From Cryptomeria japonica (Eukaryota; Streptophyta; Pinopsida; Cupressales; Cupressaceae), in contig NC_081414.1 in NCBI RefSeq assembly GCF_030272615.1, forward strand, positions 916,183,648 through 916,247,647: a stretch of 64,000 nt of DNA, read 5' to 3'. The notes under the pieces were generated by a model that worked only from the letters and a program-made list of their open reading frames with translations, was not told where the DNA came from and made no database searches. Below, piece after piece: positions 1-12,463 of the stretch (position 1 is its first letter; each line of letters opens with the position of its first letter). The position numbers and the translations under genes are program-made.

Positions 1-425
1 TTATCAAATCTTCATCGATCAACATCTGAAACTTAAGAACACTCAAACAACAACACTATCATGAGGAAAGATAACTTGCAGAGCGCCAAAAAATAATCCA
101 TCTCAAGTGAAGGTACACATGAACAACCCAAATAGTCTCCCAAAAACATAGCTCAAGATCTGATCACACCAAAATATACCGAAGGAAATACCGAATTCTG
201 CAAAGTAATGATCAAAAGAACCAAACTGTAAACTAGATCATATGATATGATCAATTAAGCTCCTGAATCACTGAACCAATACAAAAAGATATAATGATAC
301 AAGAAATACTCCATATACCAAACCATGATCCCAATAAACCAATCTTCAACCATCAGAGCAATAAATCACGGGAATATGTTGACATCAATGACAATAACAT
401 ATCCTAGTAGCAACAATGACCAACA
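1..425 (-). mobile_element. LTR end fragment, cut by the window edge
   Basis: Read on the minus strand, this stretch begins TGTTGGTCATTG at position 425 and contains a TTGTCATTGATGTCAAC block. Both resemble the start of the LTR at 1,729. I infer the 5' part of a Copia-type LTR running leftward out of the window. No coding sequence is visible. Confidence 0.35.
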
Positions 426-427
426 AT

Positions 428-1500
428 ATTAATAGGTTAGCTTTATAAAATTTGAGAGAGATTATATCTCGTCCTCAACTATAAATTAAGCTTCTCACCT
501 ATTTGAAGTAATTTTTTCAAAGATTATTAATAGTCTACTACCTACAACAATGTCCATTTTCTAGAGAGAGTTTACAAATGAGGTCACTTCCATTATTTAC
601 TATAGATAAGTGGTTGAATTATAAATGGAGGTTCTCCTTTATCACCAAATGGTTTAAGATTATCAATTCTCTTTGAAAGCCAAATGCTTCTAGATAAGCC
701 CAATTTCTAACTTGGGAACTTCGCTATTATTAATTATTTCATAAAATTAGTCACCTTCCTTTCCCTCAATTGGTCCCCTTATGTTTTTTATTCTACAAAA
801 AGGAGAGAGGGCACCAAACTTTAATTTTGATTTTGTACTCATTCATAATCCTTGTGGCAATCTATCATCATTTCTTTACTACCTTGCCTATGAAACTCAC
901 TTGGAAATTTGTATTATTGTGTGTTACTAAATCTAGAAATGTCATCTCTAAATCATTTGATTAGATGATCATGTATTCATCTTAAAATAATAAAAAAATT
1001 GAACATTTTTTTAACATCATGCCTCTCAAAGTTGTAATTGTAGAGCTTCTATCTTATTTTTTACTAGGAATACCAATTTGTATTAATCTCCTAGCAAACT
1101 ACACCTTAAAGACAACCATACTAGATTTAGGATTTATCTACTCTCTATCACTCTAATTTAAATTTTAATGTTGAATAATGGATATTTTTATATTACTTCA
1201 AAAAATAGTGTAACATTATTTTTATCTAATTAGTTCATTATTTAGCAATTTATAAATAATGTATTATGCTCACTATAATTTTTACTCTGGTATATTTTTT
1301 ACAATATAGTTATCCTTTTTTATTACCAAGAGGAATCGGTTCTTTGTAGGGAAAACCCCCTATGACCTCTTGATCAATGTGCAACAAACCTTCATCCACG
1401 CCGTAGGTAAATCAAAAGTTGAACCCATGATCTAAACTACCTAAAACAACATTCTAAACATAATGGATAACCCAAAAATCATAATATAACTATCTACAAG
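428..1500. repeat. Long direct repeat, copy 1
   Basis: This segment is clearly similar over its whole length to 4,588-5,817 in the same orientation. Shared landmarks include AAATTAAGCTTCTCACCTAT near 482 and 4,650, the AATGTCCATTTTCTAGAGAG block near 549 and 4,717, and CCCAAAAATC near 1,471 and 5,789. Short frames inside it (for example 770-964) have no recognisable domain. It could be a segmental duplication or the LTRs of an unknown element. No TG/CA termini are clear. Confidence 0.7.
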
Positions 1501-1728
1501 TAAATTTTGAGTGCACGAATCTCAAATTATTCATGCAAGTTTAGATTTGACTAATTTAGAAGAAAGAAAAGTGACACTTTTGACCCCCTTTTTATATACC
1601 ATTTCCATGCACTTACCCTTTTAAATATTCTTAGTCTCTATCAACCACTAAAGAACATAATTCAAATAAATTTGGACAATAGAAGTTTACAATGAATGAA
1701 ATTAGCATTAGATATTAGAAGTCAAAAT

Positions 1729-4450
1729 TGTTGGCATTGTGTTCTCATTGATGTCAACCGGAATTGTTGTCATTGATGTCAACCGATATAGCTTGTTACC
1801 GATATAGATTGTTAGCCAATGAGTAAGTATTGGAGACAGATATGGAATGTCAACCGGTGAATAATGTATTGGCAATGTGTTGTAAGCCAGCAAGGTTGAA
1901 CTAATGAAGAATGTGCAGGCAACCGGTATGGACTCCCATCGGATGAAGAGAAGACTAACAAAAGTTGTACTGCCTCAAGATAGCAAGGAAGACATATGGG
2001 ATGTCCACCAGGTCATATGTCTAGTTGATGATGTATCTGCTCAATTTCAGAAAAATCGTATTAAAAGCAATACAGGAAGTAAAATGAGCAACAAAGATCC
2101 ATTCCCCTTTGGGAGATTGGCAGGTTGAGTGCAACTGCCTATCTACTCCTACCGGTTGGTGGCAATTCTTAGCTTATCTCACAACATGCATGGGATACAT
2201 CCTAACCCTATGGGATAAGACAGTCAAAAAAGTTAAAGGCAGGTGATTGAAGGCTTATATCAGATGACCAAAGTGAATCATGAGGAAGCCTCTGGTATAT
2301 GAAACCAAAGATATGAACCGGACCAACAAGAGAAGGATAAGGAGTGATGAGTTTGCCACTTTGGCAAATAGTTTGAGATGATGTTTGGGATAATGTAGAA
2401 GAGAGGAAAGGTTTAGAATTGTAGACATGGAGTTACATCGGGATGCAGATGAAGATTGGTGTTACCACTGTTGGTGACAGTTGAAATATTGGTAGCATGG
2501 TGTTCTCATGGGTGTTACCGATATGTAGATAGGAGAATTGTCAACCAGTAAACAGGAACAAAGAGGTGCTCAAGAAACTGGTACAGATGATTGGAGAGGA
2601 TTTAGATGTTGTGGTTCAGGACATATGTTCATAACATTGGCATGAGTCTGTGATTGAAACCGCATTAAGTTTGGTGAATTAGAGAGCATGTTTATAATTG
2701 ACTGATATGTACTCTATGAAGAATAATGAATGCAGATCCAATATGCAGGTAGGTGTTGTATCAATCAATAAACATGTCCACCAGTAAGAAAGCAAGGGAC
2801 AAGCAAAACATAGAGTATGGAGTCATATGCCTAACCAGTCGAACAGCGAAGGGCATGGATTAAAGAGAAAGAGGTTAATGTATAACCGGTATGGTAAGAT
2901 GAACTAGTAGGTTAATATTGGTTGTATGTTTGGTAGGTGACTCATCCTAAACCGACACAATGAACTGAGGTGGATGTCGATAGTGATAACGCATGGACTC
3001 TAGGTGGCAAAAGTGCATTGGGTTGATGATTGGTGTGTCGGTGAGGTTGTTGTCGACTAAGTCCATATTAATGCAGACTACAAAAAACATGGGTTGAGTG
3101 CAGAGGATTGTGGCTTGAAGTAGGTCGAAGAACAGAGATCTGATTCCTTGACATCATGATCGAAGAAGGACATCAGGTTGCAGATCTGATTTTGAGTAGG
3201 AAACAATGAGACCATTTAATGTGATTGACAAAAGCAGGGCTGATGGTTTGCTAAATATAGTAAACGTGTTTTGAAAGGAAGAGATTTGGCGGTGTTGTTT
3301 GATTTGTTGCAGGTTGTCCATCTCAAAGATGAGATCCGATCTAATTTGATATGTATTGGGTTGGTGAAGAAAACCCTAGGATGTAAGGTTTGGTTTTTCA
3401 TTTTGGCGGGAAAGCTTGATTATAAATATGCAGATCAAAGATCAAAGTTGATGATGTCAGATGCAGGAGAACAAAGCATAAGGGTGCGAGAGGAATCAGT
3501 CAAAGTGTAATCTGCAAAAGATCATAGTGACTGAGTGTTGGAAGGAGAACCGGTAAGAGGGGTTTAATCGGTAAGGAACAGAGTAACCAGTGAACTCTCA
3601 TAGAGTTGACAATTAAGTGAACCGACAATGGTTGAACCGGTAAGAAGGCATCAGAAAGTGAATGAGTGCAGAGTGAGGATCAGAGGAGGTCAGGAAAGGC
3701 AGAGGCTGACCGGTAAGGGGTTAAAGAGAGTGAACAAAACAGACAGTGATGAGAAGTAGAGAAATAAAGAAGAGTTAAATCGACAATGTTTGAACCAGTA
3801 GGACTGAAGTAGAGAAGCGATGAAGAGATAATCCGACAGAGTGAGGATTCTACCGATAAGTCAGAGGGAGAGTGAAGGGAGATCCGACATAGTTGATGCA
3901 AAGAACATAGAGCATTAGATAGAGATATTTGTGAGAGTTACAAAGCTCATTTGTAACAAGTTTATTACTATTGCATTGATTTGATAACATTCATTGTAAT
4001 CACAAAGTGGGTTCTCAGTGCAGGGGTTGGTGCTCCTTTGGGTTGGTGCTCAGAATAGATTAGGGGTTGGTGCTCCTTGAGTTGGTGCTCAGAATAGAAT
4101 ACCTGGGTTGGTGCTCCTTTAGGTTGGTGCCCATAAATCATTAGGGGTTGTTGCTCCTTGGGTTGGTGCCCTAAACTTTGTAAACTATTGTTTCATTGTG
4201 AGACTGGATTGGAGCAAAACACTCTAGCAACTTTTCTCACCGAGGTTTTTCCCACATTGGGTTTTCCTCGTATATTTGGTGTTATGTGATGTGTCTTTGT
4301 GTGTGCTTGCATCTTAATCTCTTCCTTGTCCAACCGGTATATTCACTTAGTGTTTGAACTACTAACTGGTACACATAGTCAAGTTTCAAAGGCTGAAAAT
4401 ATTGATAACCATTGATTCACCCCCCTCTTAGTGGCATTTTGTGTTCTACA
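1729..4450 (+). mobile_element. Copia-type solo LTR, about 2.7 kb
   Basis: It starts TGTTGGCATTGTG. Its last 250 bp have the usual plant Copia LTR layout: a GGAGCAAAACACTC-type stretch, then an ACCGAGGTTTTTCCCACATT block at about 4,240, then a CACCCCCCTCTTAGTGGCA end. Flanking 5-mers AAAAT (left) and AAAAC (right) make a 4-of-5 target-site duplication, so the right border is approximate. No gag or pol is present, so I call a solo LTR. The motif ACCGGTA recurs many times between 1,750 and 3,860. The frames inside are not recognised as genes. Confidence 0.5.
4022..4170 (+). repeat. Minisatellite, ~40 bp unit, about 4 copies
   Basis: Tandem units are built on GGGTTGGTGCTCCTT followed by GGTTGGTGCTCAGAATAG. 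The array lies just before the Copia-like 3' segment of the LTR at 1,729-4,450, so it belongs to that LTR. Confidence 0.85.
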
Positions 4451-4587
4451 AAAACTACATGACATAAAACTATTCCATAGTTATGGAATTGACTCAAATA
4501 TTATATTTAATTTTTTAAAGTCTTATTTAATATTTTGTTATTTATCTTTAAATTTAGTTTACTTAGATTAATTTATTTGTTCTAATT

Positions 4588-5817
4588 ATATTAATAAGTT
4601 AGGTTAAATAATACTAGATATATTTTATTATATCTCTCCTCAATTATAAATTAAGCTTCTCACCTATATAAGATGCAATTTTTTCAAAGATTAATGATGG
4701 CCTACTACATACAACAATGTCCATTTTCTAGAGAGAGTTTATAAATGAGGTTACTTCTATTATTTACTAGAGATGAGAGATTGAATTATAAATGGAGGTG
4801 CTCTTTTATCACCAAATGGTTTAAGATTAGTAATTCTCTTTGAAAATCAAATGGCTTTTGGATAAGCCCAATTTCTAATCTGGAAACTTCTCTATTACTA
4901 GCTATTGCATATAAGTGATCATCTTCCTTTCTTTCAATTGGTCCCCTTGTGTTTATCATTCTACAAAAGAGAGAGAGAGAACCAAACATTTGTTTTGGTA
5001 CTATACTCCTTCAAAATCCATATGGCAATATATCATAATTTCTCTACTAGCTATCTTGCCTATGAAACTCATTACGAAATTTTTGTTATCAAGGGTTAAC
5101 AAAACTCTTACGATCTCATCTCTAAATCATTTCATTAGATTGTCCTTTATTCATCTAAAAATAGAAATGTCAAACATTACTTTCTAACATCAAACCTCTC
5201 AAAATTGCAATTGTAGAGCTTCTATCTTCTTCTGTTTTACTAAGAATACCAATTTGTATTAATCGCTTAGCAAACTACACCTTAAAAACCTCTCAAAATT
5301 GCAATTGTAGAGCTTCTATCTTCTTCTGTTTTACTAAGAATACCAATTTGTATTAATCGCTTAGCAAACTACAACTTAAAGACAACTAGACTAGACCATA
5401 GACTTTGTCTACTCTCTATCACTCTAATATAAATTTTAGTATTGATTACTGGATATTTTATATTACTTCAAAAACTTGTGTAGCATTATTTTTGTCTAAT
5501 TAGTTTATTGTTTAACAATTTATAAATAATGTATTGTGTTCACTATTAATTTTTACTATGATATAATTTTTACTGTGATATAATTTTTACAATATAGTTA
5601 TTCTTTTTTATTACCGAGAAAAATCAAGAGTCCCAATGACTTGGAGCTTAGTTCTTTGTAGGGCAAGCCCTCCTACAACCTCTTAACCAATGTGCAATGA
5701 ATCCCCATTCACAACGCAAACCAAATAAAAAACTGAACCCATGATCTGAACTACCTAAAACAATAGTCACAACGAATTGAACTAACCCAAAAATCTCAAT
5801 ATAACTATCCTTAATAT
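4588..5817. repeat. Long direct repeat, copy 2, with internal 94-bp duplication
   Basis: This is the second copy of the repeat at 428-1,500. It is longer mainly because a 94-bp block (5,193-5,382, beginning AACCTCTCAAAATTGCAATT) is present twice in tandem, while copy 1 has it once. The two copies are separated by about 3.1 kb, mostly the solo LTR at 1,729-4,450. Confidence 0.7.
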
Positions 5818-6059
5818 AATTATATTTTCAATTTTTTTCACATTAATTTTTATTTTTTATTTTTTTGATAAAGTGCTCGTAAGAATGTACCTTTCATAAA
5901 GCTCATTTCAAACTCACATTGTGTGTACATGAATATGTTCCACCATATCCTTGGTTTCCGCCAACAATCATATCAATATTAAAAAAACCACACAAACGCC
6001 CATGCCATCATTCATACGTTTCTTTGACTTTAAAAATAAAGTAAACACTACCGATTACG

Positions 6060-6124
6060 TATGACGTAAGCGATGACATCATACTTGGTTGTTATGACGT
6101 AATCGATGACATCATACTTGGACA
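6060..6124 (+). repeat. 33-bp tandem duplication carrying TGACGTAA
   Basis: Two near-identical 33-bp units start at 6,060 and 6,093. Each contains TGACGTAA followed by CGATGACATCATACTTGG. TGACG is the core of plant TGA/bZIP sites. A regulatory role is only inferred. Confidence 0.75.
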
Positions 6125-7280
6125 ACCAAAAGAAGCTATTTATTTAACAATCATGTCTAATTTGTCATTTATAGATGATACTACGGCAAAACCTTTCTGC
6201 TATAATTTCAATTTCTAATTGAATCTCTAGATAAAGGGATAATATAGTTTCATCTTCCCTAAGCATGACATTGAAAAATATATGTGAAAAAAATTGCAAA
6301 TGAAAAAAATTAAGTTATTGTATTGTTTTAATATAAAAAATATAAATATAATTATAAAAAAATCAAGTCTTATTTTTCATATAGTATTATATTCTAGTTT
6401 ATATTTTTTTGTTTTTTGGGTTATCACAATAGTTTTTTAACATCTTTTGATATCATTGGCTCTTCTATTAGACGCCATCATAACCAATGTCATATCAAAA
6501 CACCAAGGCTTCAACTAAGTGGCATGAAGGTACTTATAATGTGAGGATGATCATGCAAAGTAATAATTGTGAAACATTTTTGACAGTGTGATTGCGATAT
6601 TTTTATTAAAAAGCAGCAGTGTGATTGTGATGTTGAGAGGGAGGGACGTGGGTAATAAAATTTTGACAGGGCGATTTAGGAGGCAACATCACAAGTCTAT
6701 AGCTAATCAATAGATGAGTCCCATCAAATCACACACATACCTCTTTTTATTTGTTTTTCTTTCCCTAGACCTAATGTTATACATTTATATTGTTCAATTA
6801 TTTTAGGTTTGTGAATGTATGTACCTTCATGTGAATACATGCAAATACATCATACACAACATCATATTATAGATTGATCAACCCACTTGATCATAAGTTG
6901 TATTTTCAAAAACAAATATATACAATTAACTCCAAAAATATTTAAATATACATTATATTAATATTTTTTAAATATAACTTTTTTACTATATAACTTAAAA
7001 GATCAATGCTATTAGATTTTCACAATCAATTCGAATATTGTTTGTAGTTTCTGTGAGAAAAATTTTAACCATAAACATTTCAAATATGATCCATCATCAA
7101 AAATGTAATCCAAACATTAATAGAACCAGAAACTACAAACAACTTAAAAAATGGTTTTAACTAATTTATTTGATAAATTGACCATTCTTGTCTGAACTTA
7201 TTTTGTTTTAAAAAATATATTTCACCTATAAAATGCACACGTGTTGTTCCTTGACTAATTGTGTTTTCTTAATATTATTA

Positions 7281-7610
7281 TGACGTACAGAATTACAATA
7301 AATGCATTCACTTCAAGCCTGTATATCTGCAAACAATTTTAAAGCTGTCCGTTTTTTGCAACCTAATTCCTGGGGCTGTGTGTGTTCGTAGGAAAAAAGA
7401 TTGTATGTTTTACACTTGGGTGGTTGTCGTTTCTAAGATATCTTTATCAGTCTGACGTATTGCATGACGTAAGATATACACAATTATTGTTTATCAACTT
7501 TTTTATTTCGTTTTCTGATTCGTCACGGCTTTCCCTTTTCCATCGTTTCTCGTTCGCAATAAAAAATCAATTACGACGACATCAAAAAAATGGAATGGGA
7601 AATGTGACGT
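7281..7610. promoter_or_regulatory. Cluster of TGACGT motifs (possible bZIP sites)
   Basis: TGACGT occurs at 7,281, 7,453, 7,465 and 7,605. A CACGTG G-box core lies at about 7,237 and GCGACGTG at about 7,735. This is dense for AT-rich DNA. No gene is visible downstream, so the cluster could be a dead promoter or chance. Confidence 0.2.
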
Positions 7611-7766
7611 ATGCATAAGAAAAGAGGTTTTCCGCGAGCCTTAAACGGCACACACTAAGCTCACAGAACTTAAGTTGCCGGGCCCACCACGTCCCTTCAG
7701 TACCTTTCCTGTTTTCCGGTCGTATAGCGTGATAGCGACGTGTTAATCAATCGCACTGTCGTTTCA

Positions 7767-7917
7767 TTTGATTAGATTGACTCCAAGACCTTTCCCATCC
7801 TATGGAAGGCCAAGAGTCACAACTTAGAGTTCCACTTTAGATGTCTCTATTGGGAATTGAACTTGGGTCTCCACAATGAAAATCTATTGTTTTAACCAAT
7901 TAAGCTCAACCCCTTGG
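7767..7917 (-). mobile_element. tRNA-derived SINE, family 1, copy a
   Basis: On the minus strand the element starts near CCAAGGGGTTGAGC. A box A-like TGAGCTTAATTGG is followed by a box B-like AAGTTCAATTCCC. It matches copies at 18,802-18,962 and 63,319-63,372. I could not find a clear target-site duplication here. Confidence 0.6.
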
Positions 7918-8046
7918 ATTTTTGAAAAATATATTTTATTATAATGATTATTTTATTTTATTTATATTTTTAATTATATTATATTTATTTAATATATTAA
8001 CAATTAATTTTAAATTATAAAATTTAATTTTATTAATCATTTTTTT

Positions 8047-8480
8047 AATCTAATGTTTTCATGTTTTCAATATTTGTAATTGTAAAGTTCAAATTTTAAT
8101 TGATTTGAATTAATGGCTTTTAATGTCTTTAAGCATATGTATAGCGTTAAATTTTTATTTAATTTATAAGGCTAATAATTTAGATGAAAGATATATATTA
8201 AATTTATTTGAAAAAAATTATCTTTATCATTAATTATTTCAATAGTTTTATTTATTTAATCTAATGTTTTCATGTTTTCAATATATGTAATTGTAAAGTT
8301 TAAATTTTAATTGATTTGAATTAATGTCTTTTAATGTCTTTAAGTAAGTATATGTATAGCTTGAGTTAAATTTTTATTTAATTTATAAGGCTAATAATTT
8401 AGATGAAAGATATATGTTAAATTTATTGTCATTTGAAAAATTTATCTTTATCTTTAATTATTTCAGTAGTTTTATTTTTC
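8047..8480. repeat. 211-bp tandem duplication
   Basis: Two AT-rich units begin AATCTAATGTTTTCATG at 8,047 and 8,258. They stay closely similar to the end, with small insertions in the second. No coding content is visible. Confidence 0.85.
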
Positions 8481-8975
8481 TATATAATAATAAGGATGAA
8501 AAAAAATCATTTTTTTCATTTTATTTTATGCTTATTTTTGGACAACGTCATATGTATGATGACAATGCCAATACTCTAATATATCTAATATAGAGTCAAA
8601 CATTTACATAGATTTTACCTCATTTTTATTTGCATACGATTTCATACATATTAACACCCTACTTTTATGTCACATGTTCATATGCACTTGATGTATCCAT
8701 CTATTATCAATAATATATGAATTAATTCCTACACACTAAGTTTATCATTATATATTCCATCTATTTTATCCTAGATCAAGTCCACAATCATCATCCTCAT
8801 AACTACGAAAGAGAAATCTGGAATCAAAATTGTGAAAGTTTTCTTAAATGTAAAATATATATGATTTTTATTATTGTCTCTTTTCTTTCATATCAAAATA
8901 AAATTTAACAATTTTAAAATATGGTTAAAAGGTGTATTCATTCATGATGTATTTATATATCTATTAAACATGAAT
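8481..8975. other. AT-rich DNA, nothing recognised
   Basis: No frame, repeat or RNA gene is recognised between the 211-bp duplication and the LINE target site. Confidence 0.4.
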
Positions 8976-8987
8976 TTCTATAACCTC

Positions 8988-10458
8988 GTAGCAGGTGGTT
9001 TCTCTGTGTCTATCCAAGGAACTTGAGTGTTTAAGTCCATCTAGAAAGCTTGGGAGCATGTGCGTAAACTTATTGTCAACTCTAGCATTGACTGTAATAT
9101 CATTATGCATGGGGAGAGATCAATATGGTAGAATCTCTACCATAATTCTAAACCCCTTGCCTTAACCCAAGGATGCTCTGCTAGGTGCTGGTATAATAAG
9201 GGCATTAAGTATTTTATGGACATATTGGAACATGATACTCATTAGCTAGGAGGATCTTAGTAATGAGTATGGCCTCCCTGCCTCACATAAGAGAACCTAC
9301 AATATGGTTAAAAATGTCTGTGCTTGTCTCAATCTTCCCAGGAACACTGATGTAGACGCTCACAGATACCTCTCATTCCTTTAGAAGGATGGTTCCCTCC
9401 TCTCCAAGATCAAAGCCAAGTCTATTTACAAATTGCTCAACTACGACACCTCGGTGGTCGATCACATTAACTCCCTTTGGTATGTTGACTCTAATACCTC
9501 TGCTTGGCAGAAAACTTTTGAGAAACTATGGAAGTCTCCCATCCCCCCTAAGAAAACTTTTGAGAAACTTTTGGCAACTCATGCTAGATAGACTGCCTAT
9601 TAGGAATAACTCGACTGCTTACGACTTATTCTCTATTTGTAGGAAGCCTGAGACTACACGACACATTTTTATCGACTGCATTTTTGCTAGAGAGGTCTGG
9701 TTGATGTTTGGAATCTCCCTTACTGAACATGTATGTACTCTTGATATTATTACCGGTTTCATTTGTGGGCTTAAGAAGGATGCTAACCTATTATGGAAAA
9801 TTCTTTCTTCTTTCATACTTTGGTTTATTTGGAAATTTTGAAATGAGGAAAAGTTCCAAGGCAATGATGGATCTCTTACTGGGTTTTTTAGAAAACTCGT
9901 ACATTCTAAAATTGTTGTGCAGATATGTTTCTTGATGAATGTCGAGAGGGAAAATTTGTTGCTTTTCCTCAGGGATGGCCATGCAACTATGTTCATTTAT
10001 GAGATGAAAGATGAATTTGAATGGGCTAGGATTGCGGAAAATCAGACTGCCTTCGATGTTGCACTAAAGAAGCTGATCAAGGAACTCAAGGATAACAGAG
10101 GTCCCTACTTTGACAAGCTCAAGATGTTTACTCAGATCCTGGATCAGATGAAGGTGGTGTGGATGGGAGGTCCACAAGGCTGGACCACGTGGTTGGAAAA
10201 GCAGGATGAGATTCTCCAATAGATGCCTAGTATGCTGCTGTAACAATTAGTGTGTTCCTAGTTTGTTTTCTCGAATACTGTATAATGCTAAATACTTTCC
10301 TTCGTGACTCTTTTTGGTAGATGGATGACTATATATGTTCGGTCGGTTAGTGTCTCTGACCTTACTGCTTGATGGTTGAGGCTCTGCCTCCCATGGTTTT
10401 TTTATATATACTCTCTATATTTTGATCTCTCGATTTTTAATACAAAAAAAAATAAAAA
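8988..10458 (+). mobile_element. 5'-truncated LINE with 12-bp target-site duplication
   Basis: A perfect 12-bp direct repeat TTCTATAACCTC flanks the element at 8,976-8,987 and 10,459-10,470. The body carries the C-terminal part of a plant LINE ORF2, then a ~230-bp 3' UTR ending in an A-rich tail (AAAAAAAAATAAAA) at 10,443-10,458. Truncation of the 5' end, an A tail and a long duplication are the classic products of target-primed reverse transcription. The element is about 1.47 kb, against several kb for a full plant L1. Confidence 0.85.
9050..10222 (+). pseudogene. LINE ORF2 C-terminus with reverse-transcriptase zinc-binding region
   Basis: Fragments read in order as the end of plant LINE ORF2. 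At about 9,050-9,230 a stretch carries tryptophans and a KGIKYF-like piece. At 9,402-9,567 comes a SIYKLL...LWKSPIPPK stretch. At 9,570-9,700 the zf-RVT signature follows: RLPIRN, a Cys about 16 residues on, ETTRHIFIDC, then REVW. The intact element would use this domain beside reverse transcriptase to copy its RNA into the chromosome. It is dead: stops lie near 9,057 and 9,140-9,260, a frameshift falls near 9,560-9,575, and TGA at 9,839-9,841 precedes a further open 127 codons ending at 10,222. The apparent ATG at 9,389 is not the true start. Confidence 0.75.
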
Positions 10459-10470
10459 TTCTATAACCTC

Positions 10471-12062
10471 TTTTTATACGTTCACTTTTATGTGTTTTTT
10501 TACATAGCTTTTTAACATGCCAAATTTATAATTTCACTATGAACAACTTATTCCATGTCAATTTTACCCATAAAGAGTATTACATTTGTAGGCAATAGCC
10601 CATGGAATTCACAATTCACTAATTAATATCAAATATAATATGAATAAAGAACATTAAACACTATTTTTTTTTTAATGCTAACAAATTTTAAGAGTCTTAG
10701 ATTGGGCTACAAGTTATATCATAACATTTACATATGTTGGGTAGGAAGTTGCATCCATTAGAATAAATACATCTACTTGCTAGGTCAATTGAATATGATT
10801 AATTTAATATGGTCATATAATTTTGGATGAGACATACCTACAAAATTCGAATAAAATATATGCAATTTATAATATTTTTAAATAATACATCATAAAAATA
10901 AAATATAGAAATAATTAAATAATTTATAAATTTTTAATATAAACGAAATTCTTTAGTTAAATAGAAACATTTAAAATATCTATTTTTCTTAAATATTAGT
11001 CATAAGGTTATGTATTATTGCATTTAGATTTAGTTGTGCATTAATTTTTACCTTAACATGTGGAGTGATCACTCTTACTCTAATATCTCTCATACATTTG
11101 GTGATTGATCATCAAGGTGATTTAAAATATTTAATCATTACATTATCAAATTTATTATTTTAATGGTCGAATATTTTATATTTGGTCAAATTTATTATGT
11201 TAATTCTTCAATATTAAATATTTATTAAAATAATAAATTTGATTATACTAAGATATCTTATCTATATATTTAATATTTTTAATAAAAATTAATAATTATA
11301 TTCATAATTATCAACCATAAAATTATCAAATATATTATGTAATGTTAAAATGCTTTATATTATTAAAATTATGAAATTTCTAAAATTATACAATTTTTAA
11401 TTACAAATTAATAATTTATAGATTTAAAATATAATATAGTAAATAATGTGTAAATAATAGAAATACAGCTAAATATTTCTTAAAAAAAAAAATACATTTC
11501 TTCATTTTTATTTTTTTTTTAAAAAAAACATTCTATAAAAATAATTTTATATGAACCAAATAAAATTAATTTTTAATTATTATAATTAAAACATAAAATA
11601 TATAAATTTTAATCTTACTATTATATTAAATTAATCCTATCAAATAATTTTAAAATATATTTTTATCCTACAAAACTAAACTAAATCAAACTAATAAAAC
11701 AAATGAATAGTTTAAATACAGATTTTAAAGGCTATCAAATATAAGAAATTTCTGGTCTAAAGGGTATTATTTATATCCCCTTTCTATCTTCTTTTTCTCA
11801 TAAAGTAAAATAGGTTGCATACTCTTTCGTCCAGCTAAAGACATTAGATGGCAAGGGTATAATGGAAACGGTGAATAAAACCTTTTCACACGTTACTGAC
11901 AAAGGAATAGGAAAGTACTGTTGTGGGCCCAGCCACCTAAGCTCTGTCAGCTTAGTGTACTTTAGTGTGTTTTTTAAGCCAGTCCAAGGTTTTCCCCTGT
12001 ATTTTGGCCGACAAGCTGGCATTATGCTTTGAAATTTTTTTTAAAATATATATATTATTTTG
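10471..12062. other. AT-rich DNA without recognised features
   Basis: Between 10,620 and 11,760 the sequence is very AT-rich with no coding signal. A less AT-rich patch at 11,800-12,020 resembles nothing I recognise. Confidence 0.4.
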
Positions 12063-12208
12063 TGCCATTTGTTGATGACTTTTCTTGTAGGTCTTAATAT
12101 TTTGATCATTGAGAGCTCAACTTTGTGATTTGAGCGCCATTTGTTGTCAATTTTTCTTGTAAGTTTTAATATTTCAACCATTGAGAGCTCAACGTTGTGA
12201 TTTGAACT
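12063..12208. repeat. 73-bp tandem duplication
   Basis: Two units begin GCCATTTGTTG at 12,063 and 12,136. Each contains CATTGAGAGCTCAAC and ends GTGATTTGA. Confidence 0.85.
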
Positions 12209-12463
12209 TCTGGTTTTGATTGTGTGTTCTTTTTTCTTCATTAACATTTTGAATCATACTCTATGATTCATCATCAAGGTGGAGAGCTAGAGAAGAAAAT
12301 TAGAGCAAATTACTAAGCTTAGAGAGGACAAAGTTCGTCGGGAGATAAGTGGGTCATTGCCTTAAGGTTTAGTCTACAAAATGATGGTAGATTTAACGAT
12401 GTAGTGATTTTTAGAAATAAGCCACACTCAAATCAAAGATAGATTGATAAGAAATTGGTTTTT

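Larger units (their letters stand above)
5818..7766. other. AT-rich DNA without a recognised gene
   Basis: I see no coding region with a known domain. The stretch holds a 33-bp duplication at 6,060 and a TGACGT cluster at 7,281-7,610, both listed separately. The part from 7,620 to 7,760 is noticeably richer in G and C than its surroundings. A 78-codon frame at 7,382-7,618 is not recognised. Confidence 0.4.

Noticed and set aside
7382-7618. 78-codon frame near the TGACGT cluster as a gene
   Set aside because: It has no domain or supporting splice sites, and its length is expected by chance in this composition.
9389-9841. 150-codon frame as an independent gene
   Set aside because: It is the zinc-binding C-terminus of a truncated LINE ORF2, with a frameshift upstream and an in-frame TGA downstream.
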